NCBI RefSeq assembly: GCF_019656335.1
Contig: NZ_BPLZ01000009.1
Location: forward strand, 97,287-161,286
DNA length: 64,000 nucleotides
Source of the DNA: Pseudomonas sp. NCCP-436
Lineage (GTDB): Bacteria > Pseudomonadota > Gammaproteobacteria > Pseudomonadales > Pseudomonadaceae
Reading direction: 5' to 3'
Position numbers and translations under genes: made by a program. Positions within the stretch are counted from its first letter, which is position 1; the number at the start of each line of letters is the position of its first letter. The notes beneath the pieces were generated by a model, which was given only the letters and a program-made list of their open reading frames with translations, was not told where the DNA came from and did no database searches. Shown here in pieces: positions 27,975 through 37,787 of the stretch.

Positions 27975-29498
27975 TCAGCGAGTCCGCCGGGAAAAGCCGT
28001 TCAGGGCGCGTTCGATGCACTGTGCGGTTTTGCCAAATGCCTGCAGGCAGATGTCGTTCAGCGGCTGACCCTGCTGATCCGCCACCAGCAGCAGGGCAAC
28101 CTGGCCGTGACTGGCCAGCGAGCGCAAAACAAGATGCTCGCCGGCAAACAAGGCCTTGAGGTTGCCCGGCAGCAGAGCAGAGAAGCGCGCTATATTGGCC
28201 GGGGTCAGGTGCAACTGGCCCGGCTCGCTGATCAGACGGCGTAGCAGTTGGCTCTGGTTCGGGTCGAAGCTCAGGCTCAGAGCGTGCTGGCCGAGGCCTG
28301 CCTGCTGTTGCGGCAACAGGCGGTTGTGCTGGCGGTCGACCAGCAAAATCAGTGCGCGGCTGAAACCGCAGGCCTGCAGGGCATCGCGTGCACAGCTGGT
28401 CAGCTGTGGCAGGTTGAGGAACTCGCTGGGTTCGGCGAGCAGGCGAGTACACTGCTGGCGCCAGGCGCTCAGGGCTTCGCGGTTTGGTGGCGGGGCCGGC
28501 CTAACCGGCGCACTCAGGCGATGAGTGTCCCATGGCCAGATCAATGACTCGGCAGGGTGCCATAGGTTGTCTGCCTGAATCAGGCGAGCGCTGTTGACCG
28601 CCTGCTGGTGAACAGCTTGTTGCAGCTCGCTCAGCGACTGTTGCAGGTACAGTCCGGTCAGCCGTTGCCAGCGCAGGCAGTTATCCGTGTTCCAGGCCTG
28701 GTGGGCCGACAGTGCCAGGGCATTGGCCAGTAACACGCAGTTGCCCGGGTGGGTGAGCCAGTGACGCAGGAGGGGGGTGTCATCAAGTAGCTGTTGCTGT
28801 TGCAGTGGATTTTCATCATGGCGGGCAATGCGCAGAGCCTGCGCCAAGTGCCGGCGGTCATCTTCGAGCAGGCGGTAGCAGCGGATGATCCATTCTGGCA
28901 ATCGCCAGTGTTCGGCCAGCCGGAGGCAGAGCTGTACCAACGAAACGCCGAGCAGCTCCTGCTCAACACGAGCCGGAGGCTCGCCCTTAAGCAGCACGCG
29001 CTGCTCCCAGGTCTCAAACAGCTGCGGATAGGCATGCACAAGTGGCCAGACCGGGGCCAGAAACAATAGGCTGCAGCCGTGCAGCTCGTTCCATAACCGC
29101 GCCAGGCGGGCACCGAATAACCCGCGAGCCTGCTGGCTGGCGTGCTGACTGATCAGCAGGATCTGCCGGAACGCCTGCGCGATGGAACGCTCCGGTAGTG
29201 CCGGGGCGTGGGTCAACAAAGCCTCGCAGCGGCTAAGGCCCAAACGAGCCAGCGCTACCTCGATGCTTTCTGCCGGCTCACTCAGGCGCTGGCTCAGGCG
29301 ATTGGCTTCGCGCAGCACCTGCAAGGCGAAGGCTGGCGCCTGCTCGACCACCTCGGCGATTTCCCGCCAACTCCGGCTGCTGTCACTCAGTGCCCGGCGC
29401 AGCTGCAGGTGCTGTTCCTGCTCGATGGGCAGCGGCAGCCGTGCCAGCTGTTCCAGCCAGGCTCCCAGGGTACGTGGCAGAGGCTTTGCGGGTGACAT
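27975..29498 (-). CDS. HDOD domain-containing protein
   Basis: A 507-residue cytoplasmic protein. Residues about 15-215 form an HDOD domain: LPLPIEQEQHLQLRRAL, then EIAEVVEQAPAFALQVLREAN and VALARLGLSRCEALLTH. HDOD domains are HD-related but lack the catalytic His-Asp pair and usually act in signalling. The C-terminal third (about 345-500) has strands such as SRALILLVDRQHNRLLPQ and QVALLLVADQQGQPL that look GAF-like. The function is unknown. It is divergent from motAB and shares that 119-base gap. Confidence 0.75.
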   Translation of the reverse strand: MSPAKPLPRTLGAWLEQLARLPLPIEQEQHLQLRRALSDSSRSWREIAEVVEQAPAFALQVLREANRLSQRLSEPAESIEVALARLGLSRCEALLTHAPALPERSIAQAFRQILLISQHASQQARGLFGARLARLWNELHGCSLLFLAPVWPLVHAYPQLFETWEQRVLLKGEPPARVEQELLGVSLVQLCLRLAEHWRLPEWIIRCYRLLEDDRRHLAQALRIARHDENPLQQQQLLDDTPLLRHWLTHPGNCVLLANALALSAHQAWNTDNCLRWQRLTGLYLQQSLSELQQAVHQQAVNSARLIQADNLWHPAESLIWPWDTHRLSAPVRPAPPPNREALSAWRQQCTRLLAEPSEFLNLPQLTSCARDALQACGFSRALILLVDRQHNRLLPQQQAGLGQHALSLSFDPNQSQLLRRLISEPGQLHLTPANIARFSALLPGNLKALFAGEHLVLRSLASHGQVALLLVADQQGQPLNDICLQAFGKTAQCIERALNGFSRRTR

Positions 29499-29536
29499 AT
29501 CGGCTCGTGTCGAACTGGCTTTTGATCATAAGGGGC

Positions 29537-29563
29537 TATAGTCTGGCGTATAACTTCCGATAA
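29537..29563 (+). promoter_or_regulatory. FliA (sigma-28) promoter of motAB
   Basis: TATAGTCT, 11 bases, then TCCGATAA. Against the enterobacterial sigma-28 consensus TAAAGTTT-N11-GCCGATAA this matches 13 of 16 positions with exact spacing. Transcription would begin near 29570, about 48 bases upstream of the motA ATG at 29618. Confidence 0.75.
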
Positions 29564-29617
29564 TTAGAAGGGTTGTTTTCAATAGCCCTGTTTCCTGTCT
29601 CTGCAAGCACTCTTTCT

Positions 29618-30469
29618 ATGGCAAAAATCATTGGCATCATAGTGGTTCTTGGTGGCGTCTTCGGTGGCTTCATGCTGTCTGGCGGCAAGCTCATGGCGCT
29701 CCTGCACCCCTACGAGGTGCTGATCATCGGCGGTGCGGCCCTGGGAGCATTTCTGCAGGCCAATCCGGGCAGCATGTTCATGACGGTGTTCCGCAAGTCA
29801 CTGAGTCTGTTCGGTTCGCGCTTTACCCACACCTATTATCTGGAGGTGCTGAAGCTGCTCTACGAGATCCTCAACAAGAGTCGTCGCGAAGGCATGATGG
29901 CGATCGAGGCGGATGTCGAGGAGCCTGGCGCCAGTCCGATCTTCAGCAAGTACCCGGGCGTGCTCAAGGATGAGCGGATGACAGCATTCATCTGTGACTA
30001 CCTGCGCATCATGTCGTCCGGCAACATGGCTCCGCACGAGCTTGAGGGGCTGTTCGACATGGAGCTGGCGAGTCTCAAGGAGGATCTGGAGAGGCCGTCG
30101 CATGCAGTTGGCAAGGTGGCCGACGGTTTGCCGGCGATGGGGATCGTCGCCGCTGTTCTGGGTATCGTGTTGACCATGTCTATTCTGGCTGATGCCGACA
30201 ACACGCAGATCGGCGAGAAGGTCGGCACCGCCCTGGTGGGTACCTTTCTCGGGATTCTTGCTTCCTATGGTTTCTTCGGGCCGCTGTCGGCGGCTCTGGA
30301 GCATGACGCGCGTGAGGAGCTGAATCTGTACGAAGCGATCAAGGCGACACTGGTGGCTTCGGCATCCGGCATGCCGCCGAGCCTGGCGGTGGAGTTCGGT
30401 CGCAAGGTGCTGTTCCCGGCGCACCGGCCGAGCTTCATCGAGCTTGAACAGGCAATGCGCGGCAGCTGA
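29618..30469 (+). CDS. motA: Flagellar motor stator protein MotA
   Basis: A 283-residue inner-membrane stator subunit that forms the proton channel with MotB and drives flagellar rotation. It has four helices: residues 3-23 (IIGIIVVLGGVFGGFMLSGG), 35-50, then two after a large cytoplasmic loop (GIVAAVLGIVLTM and VGTFLGILASYGFFGPL). The cytoplasmic loop holds the charged residues that contact FliG, and the conserved Pro of the third helix region is present (GLPAMGIVAAVLG). The ATG at 29618 is chosen because the FliA promoter would leave almost no leader for the ATG 15 codons earlier. Confidence 0.95.
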   Translation: MAKIIGIIVVLGGVFGGFMLSGGKLMALLHPYEVLIIGGAALGAFLQANPGSMFMTVFRKSLSLFGSRFTHTYYLEVLKLLYEILNKSRREGMMAIEADVEEPGASPIFSKYPGVLKDERMTAFICDYLRIMSSGNMAPHELEGLFDMELASLKEDLERPSHAVGKVADGLPAMGIVAAVLGIVLTMSILADADNTQIGEKVGTALVGTFLGILASYGFFGPLSAALEHDAREELNLYEAIKATLVASASGMPPSLAVEFGRKVLFPAHRPSFIELEQAMRGS

Positions 30470-30510
30470 TGCCGGTGTGGCGACGAAGTTAAGCGGATCA
30501 GATCCCCAGC

Positions 30511-31506
30511 ATGGAAAACAACCAACCCATCATTATCAGGAGGGGGCGCAAGGCAGCCGGTGGCGGTCATGGCGGCGCCTGGAAGATCGCCTTCGCCGAC
30601 TTCGCTACCGCCATGATGGCGTTCTTTCTGGTGATGTGGCTGATGTCCTCGGCCACCCCAGAGCAGAAGCGGGCCATTTCCGGCTATTTTCAGGATCCTA
30701 TCGGTTTTACCGAGAGCGCCAGTCCCTATGCCATCGATCTCGGTGGTACGCCGACGCCTTCGCCGGATCGCACGCTTAATCCGGATATTTCCGACGCTCC
30801 GGAAAACCAGCCGGATCAGGTGGAAATCAGTACGGATCTGGTTGAGACTTTGGCCGATCAGGTGGAGCGCGAGCGGTTGGAGCTGCTGCTGCAGGAGCTG
30901 CAGAACAAGGTTGAGGAAAACCCGCAGTTGCAGCGCTTCAAGGATCAGATTCTGTTCGAGATTACCCAGGATGGCTTGCGCATCCAGATCACGGATGCCG
31001 AGAACCGGCCCATGTTCGCCCTTGGCAGCGCTGAACTGCAGCCTTACTTCGAGGACATCCTGCTGGCCATGGCTGACACCATTCGCGCGGTGCCGAACAA
31101 GATCAGCATCAGCGGCCACACCGATGCCAAACCGTTCAGCGGTAGTGGTGATTTCGGCAACTGGGAACTGTCAGCCAACCGCGCCAATGCCGCTCGCCGT
31201 ACTTTGGTCGCCGGAGGCTATTCCGACGAGCAGGTCGCACGTGTGGTCGGTTATGCTTCTTCGGCCCTGTTCGACCGGGATGACCCATTCAATCCGGTCA
31301 ACCGTCGTATCGATATCGTGGTGCTGACCAAACGTGCGCAGCGGGCCATCGAGGGCGAGCGGGGGCAGGACGAGGAGCAGGCGCCGGCGGCCGAGTCGCA
31401 GCCGAAGGAGGCGACCAAGTCACCGCTGCCGGCTGGGCAGGTTCGCCAGCAACTGAACATCTTTGAGGACGGTGCGCTGCACTTCAAGCAGTTGGAGTCT
31501 CAGTAG
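30511..31506 (+). CDS. motB: Flagellar motor stator protein MotB
   Basis: A 331-residue stator subunit anchored to peptidoglycan. The single TM helix starts at about residue 25 with [20 protein letters not shown]; Asp30 is the proton-binding residue. Before it is the [13 protein letters not shown] basic tail. A plug region and the OmpA-like peptidoglycan-binding domain follow (about 155-285, [26 protein letters not shown] and NRRIDIVVL). It lies 41 bases after motA in the same operon. Its end overlaps the convergent rsgA stop by seven bases. Confidence 0.96.
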   Translation: MENNQPIIIRRGRKAAGGGHGGAWKIAFADFATAMMAFFLVMWLMSSATPEQKRAISGYFQDPIGFTESASPYAIDLGGTPTPSPDRTLNPDISDAPENQPDQVEISTDLVETLADQVERERLELLLQELQNKVEENPQLQRFKDQILFEITQDGLRIQITDAENRPMFALGSAELQPYFEDILLAMADTIRAVPNKISISGHTDAKPFSGSGDFGNWELSANRANAARRTLVAGGYSDEQVARVVGYASSALFDRDDPFNPVNRRIDIVVLTKRAQRAIEGERGQDEEQAPAAESQPKEATKSPLPAGQVRQQLNIFEDGALHFKQLESQ

Positions 31507-32531
31507 TCGTCTTCCGGCAGGCTGGCGACTATGTGTCGGTAGCTGGCCATGCGCTGAGGTTGCACGCGGCCGTCCTCCAGAGCCTGGAGCAGGGCGCAGC
31601 CGGGCTCACGGTCATGCTTGCAGTCGCGGAAGCGGCAGTGTCCGAGCAATTCGCCGAATTCGATGAACCCGGCCTCGATATCCGCACGACTGACGTGGCC
31701 CAGGCCGAATTCACGGATGCCGGGCGAGTCGATCAGCTGGCCGCCGCCCGGGAAGTGGAACAGCCGCGCAGTGGTGGTGGTGTGGGTGCCCTTGCCGGTC
31801 AGCTCCGAGAGGGCGCCGACGCGGGTGTCGACACCGGGCAACAGGCCGTTGACCAGTGAGGATTTGCCTACCCCGGACTGACCGACGAATACGCTGACGT
31901 GGTCATCCAGCGCCTGCTTCAGGCGTTCCAATCCGTCACCTTGGTGAGCCGAAACCTCCAGGAGCGGATAGCCCAGTTTGCGGTAGACCCCCAGCAGCGC
32001 CTGGAGCGATTCGCGGTTCTGCGCGTCGATCAGATCGGCCTTGTTGAGCAGCAGAAGGGGGCGGATGCCGGCGTGTTCGGCTGCCACCAGATAGCGGTCG
32101 ATAAGGTTGGCGTGCGGTTCGGGCAGCGGGGCGAAGACGATGACGATCTGGTCGACGTTGGCAGCCACCGGTTTGAGCTGGCCGCGCATGTCTGGGCGGC
32201 ACAGCTCGCTGCTGCGCGGCAACTGCGCAACGATCACCCCGTCGCCCTGGTTGCCTGGACGCCAGACTACCTGGTCGCCAGTTACCAGGGCGGGCAGGTT
32301 GGCGCGCAGGTGGCAACGAAAGACCTGTCCTGCGGTTTCGCCCTCCAGGGCCTCGACTTCTACCTGAACACCGAAGTGGGCAATGACCAGGCCAGTCTGC
32401 TCCGGGCCCAGATCACCGCCCTCCAGTGCCTCGACGGCCCTGGATTCGCGCCGGGCGGCGCGGGAGGCGCGTTCGCTTTGGATTTTTTCGATACGCCAGC
32501 TCTGGCGGCGGTTCAGTTGGCGTTTGGCCAT
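31500..32531 (-). CDS. rsgA: Ribosome small-subunit GTPase RsgA
   Basis: A 343-residue circularly permuted GTPase that helps mature the 30S subunit. Domains: N-terminal OB fold (about 40-110), then G domain in permuted order G4 (LLNKADLID), G1 ([12 protein letters not shown]) and G3 ([10 protein letters not shown]), and a C-terminal zinc finger with [15 protein letters not shown]. The ATG at 32531 ([12 protein letters not shown]) is the family start; 15 more codons upstream are open but unlikely. It is divergent from orn and convergent with motB. Confidence 0.96.
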   Translation of the reverse strand: MAKRQLNRRQSWRIEKIQSERASRAARRESRAVEALEGGDLGPEQTGLVIAHFGVQVEVEALEGETAGQVFRCHLRANLPALVTGDQVVWRPGNQGDGVIVAQLPRSSELCRPDMRGQLKPVAANVDQIVIVFAPLPEPHANLIDRYLVAAEHAGIRPLLLLNKADLIDAQNRESLQALLGVYRKLGYPLLEVSAHQGDGLERLKQALDDHVSVFVGQSGVGKSSLVNGLLPGVDTRVGALSELTGKGTHTTTTARLFHFPGGGQLIDSPGIREFGLGHVSRADIEAGFIEFGELLGHCRFRDCKHDREPGCALLQALEDGRVQPQRMASYRHIVASLPEDDY

Positions 32532-32697
32532 GGAGCGTCCAGGGTGATGGAGAGTTGAACGCGGCGAGTTTAGCACGGCTACCGGCGGGCTCGGCGCTGT
32601 GCAACTGAGCGTATCCAGCGAAGGCGCTGGGGCGGTCGTTCGCCCGTGTCGGGTATCGTCCTGTTAGACTTCGCGCCTGAGCCAAGGAGCCTTTGCT

Positions 32698-33240
32698 ATG
32701 CAAAACCCCGACAACCTGATCTGGATCGACCTGGAAATGACCGGGCTGGATCCCGAGCGAGACGTGATCATCGAGATGGCTACCATCGTCACCGACAGCG
32801 AGCTTAACGTGCTAGCTGAAGGTCCGGTGATCGCCATCCACCAGAGCGACGAGATTCTCGCCGGGATGGACGAATGGAACACCCGGACTCATGGTCAGAG
32901 CGGTCTGACCCAGCGCGTGCGGGAAAGCACCATCGACACTGCCAGGGCTGAGGCGCAGACCATTGCCTTCCTTGAACAATGGGTGCCGCGAGGCAAGTCA
33001 CCGATCTGTGGCAACAGTATCGGCCAGGATCGTCGCTTCCTCTACAAGTACATGCCGGCTCTGGAGGCCTACTTCCACTACCGTTATCTGGATGTCTCCA
33101 CCCTGAAGATTCTCGCCGGCATGTGGGCGCCGCACGTCAAGGAAAGCTTCCAGAAAACCGCCACCCACCAGGCGCTGGACGATATCCGTGAATCCATCGC
33201 CGAGCTGCGTCACTATCGCGAGCACTTCCTCAAGGTCTGA
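32698..33240 (+). CDS. orn: Oligoribonuclease
   Basis: A 180-residue DEDDh exonuclease that degrades 2-5 nt RNAs, including the c-di-GMP breakdown product pGpG. Motifs: [15 protein letters not shown] (Asp, Glu), [12 protein letters not shown] (Asp) and the terminal [14 protein letters not shown] (His-x4-Asp). AAGGAG lies about 9 bases upstream of the ATG. In this genome it would finish c-di-GMP turnover relevant to FimX. It is divergent from rsgA, as in many gammaproteobacteria. Confidence 0.97.
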   Translation: MQNPDNLIWIDLEMTGLDPERDVIIEMATIVTDSELNVLAEGPVIAIHQSDEILAGMDEWNTRTHGQSGLTQRVRESTIDTARAEAQTIAFLEQWVPRGKSPICGNSIGQDRRFLYKYMPALEAYFHYRYLDVSTLKILAGMWAPHVKESFQKTATHQALDDIRESIAELRHYREHFLKV

Positions 33241-33263
33241 TCCGCTCGCTGTACCATGTCTGG

Positions 33264-34328
33264 CTAGGACTCGCCATGGCGCCGCAGCGCCCACTCCACG
33301 TGTTCGCGTACCAGCGCTGAGGGGTGCTGGCGGCGAGCACGCAGCGCCTCGAGCACGGGGATGGTGGAAGGCGCGTTGCCCAGGCCCACTGCCAGATTGC
33401 GTAGCCAGCGCTCATAGCCGGCACGGCGTAGCGGCGAGCCCTCGGTACGGCTGAGGAAGGTTTCCTCACTCCACATGAACAGCTCGGCCAGGCTGCTGTT
33501 GTCCAGGCCGTGGCGCGGCATAAAGTCGCCTTGGCTCGTGGGGCGGGCGAAGCGGTTCCAGGGACAGACGATCTGGCAGTCGTCGCAGCCGAATACGCGG
33601 TTGCCGATGGCGCCGCGCAGCTCCTCCGGGATCGATCCTTTCAGCTCGATGGTCAGGTAGGAAATGCAGCGCCGCGCATCCAGCACGTAAGGGGCGACGA
33701 AAGCGGCGGTCGGGCAGGTGTCCAGGCAGGCGCTGCAGCGCCCGCAGTGTTCGCTGCCGTGGGGAGCGTCCGGCGGCAGCGGCAGGTCGACGAACAGTTC
33801 GCCGAGAAAGAACCAGCTGCCGGCCTTGCGGTTAAGTACCAGAGTGTTTTTGCCGATCCAGCCGAGCCCGGCTTTTTCCGCCACGGCTTTTTCCAACACC
33901 GGAGCGCTGTCGACAAAGGCGCGGTAGCCGAATGGTCCGATCTCGTTCTGGATGCGCTCGGCCAGCTGTTGCAGGCGTTTGCGGATCAGCTTGTGGTAGT
34001 CGCGGCCCAGGGCGTAGCGCGACACGTAGGCCTGCACCGGCTCGCCCAGGCGCTGCGCCATCTGCGTATCGCCTGGCAGATAGTCCATGCGCAGCGACAC
34101 CACGCGCAGGGTACCTGGCACCAGCTCGGCCGGGCGCGAGCGCTTACTGCCATGGGCGTCCATGTAGTCCATTTCGCCCTGGTAGCCGGCGGCCAGCCAG
34201 CGCTGCAGGTGTTCCTCATGCTCGCCCAGTTCTATGCCAGTGATGCCCACCTGCTGAAAACCCAGTTCGCGGCCCCATTGCTTGATACGGAGGGCCAGGG
34301 CGGAAAGGTCGAGATCAGGATCGGACAT
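33264..34328 (-). CDS. queG: Epoxyqueuosine reductase QueG
   Basis: A 354-residue cobalamin and Fe-S enzyme that makes queuosine, the last step of this tRNA anticodon modification. Two 4Fe-4S motifs are visible: CGRCSACLDTCPT and CDDCQIVCPWNR. The active-site segment YALGRDYHKLIRKRLQ and VDSAPVLEKAVAEKAGLGWIGK are typical of the family. The C-terminus has HEAT-like repeats (about 285-354). The start at 34328 (MSDPDLDLSAL) is chosen; an in-frame extension upstream would run through the nnr promoter and start. It is convergent with orn. Confidence 0.95.
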   Translation of the reverse strand: MSDPDLDLSALALRIKQWGRELGFQQVGITGIELGEHEEHLQRWLAAGYQGEMDYMDAHGSKRSRPAELVPGTLRVVSLRMDYLPGDTQMAQRLGEPVQAYVSRYALGRDYHKLIRKRLQQLAERIQNEIGPFGYRAFVDSAPVLEKAVAEKAGLGWIGKNTLVLNRKAGSWFFLGELFVDLPLPPDAPHGSEHCGRCSACLDTCPTAAFVAPYVLDARRCISYLTIELKGSIPEELRGAIGNRVFGCDDCQIVCPWNRFARPTSQGDFMPRHGLDNSSLAELFMWSEETFLSRTEGSPLRRAGYERWLRNLAVGLGNAPSTIPVLEALRARRQHPSALVREHVEWALRRHGES

Positions 34329-34355
34329 GGGGCGGGCGCAGGCGATGTAGGTGCG

Positions 34356-34361
34356 TATAAT
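34356..34361 (+). promoter_or_regulatory. Candidate -10 box for nnr operon
   Basis: A perfect TATAAT lies 28 bases upstream of the nnr ATG at 34390, in the gap divergent from queG. No good -35 is seen 17 bases upstream. It supports the 34390 start over an earlier in-frame ATG. Confidence 0.4.
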
Positions 34362-34389
34362 TCTGCCAGACATCTGCTGCGAGCGAGCC

Positions 34390-35889
34390 ATGTATCCATC
34401 CCCTGACTTCCTGCCCCTGAAGCTGCACAGCGCCGAGCAGGTGCGCGAACTGGATGCGCAGCTGATCGCAGCCGGCACGCCCGGCTTCGAGTTGATGCAG
34501 CGTGCCGCCCATGCCGCCTGGCGTGCGCTGAGCAGGCGCTGGTCGCAGGTCGGGAAGCTTACCGTATTGGCCGGGCGTGGAAACAATGCCGGCGATGGCT
34601 ATCTGATTGCCGCTCTAGCGCAGCGTGCCGGCTGGCGGGCGCAGGTGCTGGCGTTGGGTGATCCGGCGACGTTGCACGGTGATGCTGCCAGAGCCCGTGC
34701 TGAAGCCGAGGCCGCCGGCGTACCGGTTTTGCCCTGGCACGAGGCGACGCCGCTGTCCGGCGTGCTGGTCGATGCGCTGTTGGGCACCGGTCTTTGCGGC
34801 CCGGTTCGTGAGCCCTATGCCCGGGCCATCGAGCGGATCAATCACAGTGGCCTGCCGGTGCTGGCCGTGGATATTCCCTCTGGGCTGCATGCCGACAGTG
34901 GGGGCTGCCTTGGAGTGGCGGTACAGGCTGATCTGACCGTGACCTTTATCGCTCTCAAACTGGGGCTGTTTACCGGTGAGGGGCCTGTGCTGTGCGGAGA
35001 GCTGCAGTTCGACGACCTTGATGCTGATCCCAGACTGCTGGCAGAGGCTCCCTCCCTGGCTACTCGGCTAGACCCGGCCGGTCTGCCGCGGCTGCCTGCG
35101 CGTCAGGTGCTGGCGCACAAGGGGCAGTTCGGTCACCTGTTGGTCATCGGTGGTGAACAGGGCATGGGCGGCGCGGCGCTGCTTTGTGCCGACAGCGGTC
35201 TGCGCGCCGGAGCGGGGTTGGTGTCGCTGGCTACGCGGGCCGAACACGTTACGGCCGCGCTGGTGCGTCGTCCGGAAATCATGTGTACGGCGGTCGCGTC
35301 CGCCAATCAGCTACAGACGCTGCTGCCGCGGGCCGATGTCTGTGTTGTCGGTCCCGGCCTTGGTCAGGGCAGTTGGGCACGTAGCCTGCTCTCGGCAGTC
35401 GAAGGCCTGGAGCAGCCCCAGGTTTGGGATGCAGATGCCCTGAATCTACTGGCGACGGGGCTGGTTGGGGCGCCGCGAATGGGCGTGCTTACCCCGCATC
35501 CGGGCGAGGCCGCGCGCCTGCTCGGACAGAATACGACCAGTATTCAGGCTGACCGGCCGGCTGCGGCCCTGGCACTGGCGCAGCGCTACGGTCTGGTGGT
35601 GGTGCTCAAGGGCGCCGGCAGTCTGGTGGCGGCGCCGGACGGTCGTCTGGCCGTGTGCAATCGGGGGCATCCGGCCATGGCTGGTGCTGGCCTGGGTGAT
35701 GTGCTGGCCGGGTTGCTCGGGGCGTTGCTGGCTCAGGGTATGGCGCCTTTTGAGGCTGCCTGCCTGGGCGTCTGGCTGCATGCTTGCGCCGGCGAGAGGT
35801 TGGGCCGGCAGGGCCGTGGACTGGCCGCAGGCGATTTGCCCTACGCCATTCGTCAGTTACTGGAGGAATTGTGTCCTTGTGTGAATTGA
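34390..35889 (+). CDS. nnr: Bifunctional NAD(P)H-hydrate epimerase/dehydratase
   Basis: A 499-residue fusion that repairs damaged NADHX and NADPHX. The N-terminal YjeF_N epimerase (about 1-220) shows LAGRGNNAGDGYLIAAL and LAVDIPSGLHADSG. The C-terminal ADP-dependent dehydratase (about 235-495) shows KGQFGHLLVIGGEQGMGGAALL, TPHPGEAARLLG and the nucleotide-binding MAGAGLGDVLAGLLGA. The stop overlaps the start of tsaE by 19 bases. It opens the nnr-tsaE-amiB-mutL-miaA-hfq-hflX series, which is also found in E. coli. Confidence 0.95.
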   Translation: MYPSPDFLPLKLHSAEQVRELDAQLIAAGTPGFELMQRAAHAAWRALSRRWSQVGKLTVLAGRGNNAGDGYLIAALAQRAGWRAQVLALGDPATLHGDAARARAEAEAAGVPVLPWHEATPLSGVLVDALLGTGLCGPVREPYARAIERINHSGLPVLAVDIPSGLHADSGGCLGVAVQADLTVTFIALKLGLFTGEGPVLCGELQFDDLDADPRLLAEAPSLATRLDPAGLPRLPARQVLAHKGQFGHLLVIGGEQGMGGAALLCADSGLRAGAGLVSLATRAEHVTAALVRRPEIMCTAVASANQLQTLLPRADVCVVGPGLGQGSWARSLLSAVEGLEQPQVWDADALNLLATGLVGAPRMGVLTPHPGEAARLLGQNTTSIQADRPAAALALAQRYGLVVVLKGAGSLVAAPDGRLAVCNRGHPAMAGAGLGDVLAGLLGALLAQGMAPFEAACLGVWLHACAGERLGRQGRGLAAGDLPYAIRQLLEELCPCVN

Positions 35890-36344
35890 AGCTGGATGCG
35901 GCCGATGAGGCAGCGATGCTGGCGCTAGGCAAGCGCATCGCCGAGATCAGTGGCGGCGTTGGTGTGATTTATCTACATGGTGATCTTGGGGCGGGCAAGA
36001 CCACGCTTTCACGCGGCATCCTGCGTGGGCTGGGGCATACAGGTGCGGTCAAGAGTCCTACCTTTACCCTGGTCGAGCCTTACGAAATCGGTGAGGTGCG
36101 AGCCTTTCACTTCGATCTGTACCGCCTGGTAGATCCGGAGGAGCTGGAGTTCCTCGGCATTCGCGACTACTTCGAAGAGGCTGCGCTCTGCCTGGTAGAG
36201 TGGCCGCAGCGAGGAGTCGGCGTTTTGCCAAAGCCGGACCTGGACATTACCATTAGCCCGCAAGCGGGCGGCCGTTCGCTGTTGCTGCAGGGGCATGGGA
36301 CTCGTGGCGAGTCCTGGTGCAGAGCCCTGAGTGGCAAGAAATAG
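35871..36344 (+). CDS. tsaE: tRNA t6A modification ATPase TsaE
   Basis: A 157-residue P-loop ATPase that works with TsaB and TsaD in making N6-threonylcarbamoyladenosine at tRNA position 37. The Walker A motif is HGDLGAGKTTLSRG, followed by VKSPTFTLVEPY, HFDLYRL and the EWPQRG segment, all standard for TsaE. The GTG at 35871 has GGAGG four bases upstream and lies within the last codons of nnr; a longer frame exists upstream but is nested in nnr. Its end overlaps no amiB codons if amiB starts at 36367. Confidence 0.94.
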   Translation: MSLCELKLDAADEAAMLALGKRIAEISGGVGVIYLHGDLGAGKTTLSRGILRGLGHTGAVKSPTFTLVEPYEIGEVRAFHFDLYRLVDPEELEFLGIRDYFEEAALCLVEWPQRGVGVLPKPDLDITISPQAGGRSLLLQGHGTRGESWCRALSGKK

Positions 36345-36366
36345 ACTGCTATCGATGGGGTTGGGT

Positions 36367-37782
36367 ATGCGCATAGGCGCGCTGGTTACCGCAGTGGCAC
36401 TGTTGTGGGTGGCCCTGGTCGCCGAGGTGCTGGCTGCTTCGGACGTGCGCGGCGTGCGCCTGTGGCGCGCCCCGGACAACACACGGCTGGTTTTCGATCT
36501 GTCGGGACCGGTGCAGCACAATGTATTCACCCTTGTAGCGCCCGATCGCATTGTTATCGATGTCAGTGACGCTCGTCTGGCGACCGGTTTCGAGCAACTG
36601 TCGCTGACCAATACTCCGATCACCGGGATCCGTTCGGCCCAGCGCAGCGCGAATGAGCTGCGTGTGGTCATCGATCTGTCGGCTCCGGTCATGCCGAAGA
36701 GCTTTTCCCTGGCGCCAAACCAACAGTACGGTCACCGCCTGGTGGTCGATCTGTTCGACCAGGGCAGTGCACCTCCGGCGGCGGCCCCGGGAGTGACTGC
36801 CAGTAGTCCGCCGATTCCGGTTACGCCGACCCAGCCACCACCCAAGGTGACGCCAGTACCCAGCGGTAAGCGAGATATTGTGATAGCCATCGATGCTGGC
36901 CATGGTGGCGAGGACCCGGGCGCGCTCTCACCGGTCAAGGGCCAGTACGAGAAGCACGTGACTTTGGCCATCGCCAAGGAACTGCAGCGGCAGATCAACG
37001 CCGAGAAGGGCTTCCGTGGCGAGCTGGTGCGTACCGGCGACTACTTTATTCCGCTGCGCAAGCGTACCGAAATTGCTCGTAAGAAAGGCGCGGATCTGTT
37101 CGTTTCCATTCATGCCGATGCCGCACCGCGATCCTCGGCATTCGGTGCTTCGGTGTATGCCCTGTCCGAGCGTGGGGCTACCTCGGAAACCGCACGTTGG
37201 CTGGCCGATGCGGAGAATCAGTCGGACCTGATCGGCGGTGCCGGCAATGTCAGTTTGGACGACAAGGACAAGATGCTGGCCGGCGTGCTGCTGGATCTGT
37301 CGATGACTGCTTCGTTGGCTTCGAGTCTCAATGTCGGGCAGAAGGTTCTGTCGAACATGGGGAGCATTACCCCATTGCATAAGCGGCGAGTCGAGCAGGC
37401 CGGTTTTATGGTGCTGAAGTCCCCGGATATTCCCTCGATCCTGGTGGAAACCGGCTTCATCTCCAACCCCAACGAGGCGAGGAAGCTGCATACCGCCAGT
37501 CATCAGCAGGCGTTGGCGCGCTCCATTACCACCGGCGTGAAGCAGTTCTTTCACGAGAACCCGCCGCCTGGCACCTATGTGGCCTGGTTGCGTGACGAAG
37601 GCAAAATCGCGCTGGGGCCGCGCGAGCACGTGGTATCGAGTGGCGAGAGTCTGGCGTTGATCGCCCAGCGCTACCAGATCAGCCTGGCGAGCCTGCGTAG
37701 CGCCAACAATCTCAAGAGCGACGTGATCAAGGTCGGGCAGAAACTGCAGATCCCCGCCACGGCACTGGCCTCCCAACAGTGA
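36367..37782 (+). CDS. amiB: N-acetylmuramoyl-L-alanine amidase AmiB
   Basis: A periplasmic zinc amidase of about 471 residues that splits septal peptidoglycan in daughter cell separation. Signal peptide [19 protein letters not shown], then the AMIN septal-targeting domain (about 25-130), a Pro-rich linker, the Amidase_3 domain (about 165-395: [42 protein letters not shown]) and a C-terminal LysM repeat ([20 protein letters not shown]). The exact start is unclear: ATG at 36355 or GTG at 36331 are possible; 36367 gives the cleanest signal peptide. It needs EnvC/NlpD-type activation in related bacteria. Confidence 0.94.
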   Translation: MRIGALVTAVALLWVALVAEVLAASDVRGVRLWRAPDNTRLVFDLSGPVQHNVFTLVAPDRIVIDVSDARLATGFEQLSLTNTPITGIRSAQRSANELRVVIDLSAPVMPKSFSLAPNQQYGHRLVVDLFDQGSAPPAAAPGVTASSPPIPVTPTQPPPKVTPVPSGKRDIVIAIDAGHGGEDPGALSPVKGQYEKHVTLAIAKELQRQINAEKGFRGELVRTGDYFIPLRKRTEIARKKGADLFVSIHADAAPRSSAFGASVYALSERGATSETARWLADAENQSDLIGGAGNVSLDDKDKMLAGVLLDLSMTASLASSLNVGQKVLSNMGSITPLHKRRVEQAGFMVLKSPDIPSILVETGFISNPNEARKLHTASHQQALARSITTGVKQFFHENPPPGTYVAWLRDEGKIALGPREHVVSSGESLALIAQRYQISLASLRSANNLKSDVIKVGQKLQIPATALASQQ

Positions 37783-37787
37783 GCAGC

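Noticed and set aside
29522..29543. Sigma-70 promoter for motA with TATAGT as -10
   Set aside because: No -35 at suitable distance, while the same bases fit the -35 of a much better sigma-28 promoter.
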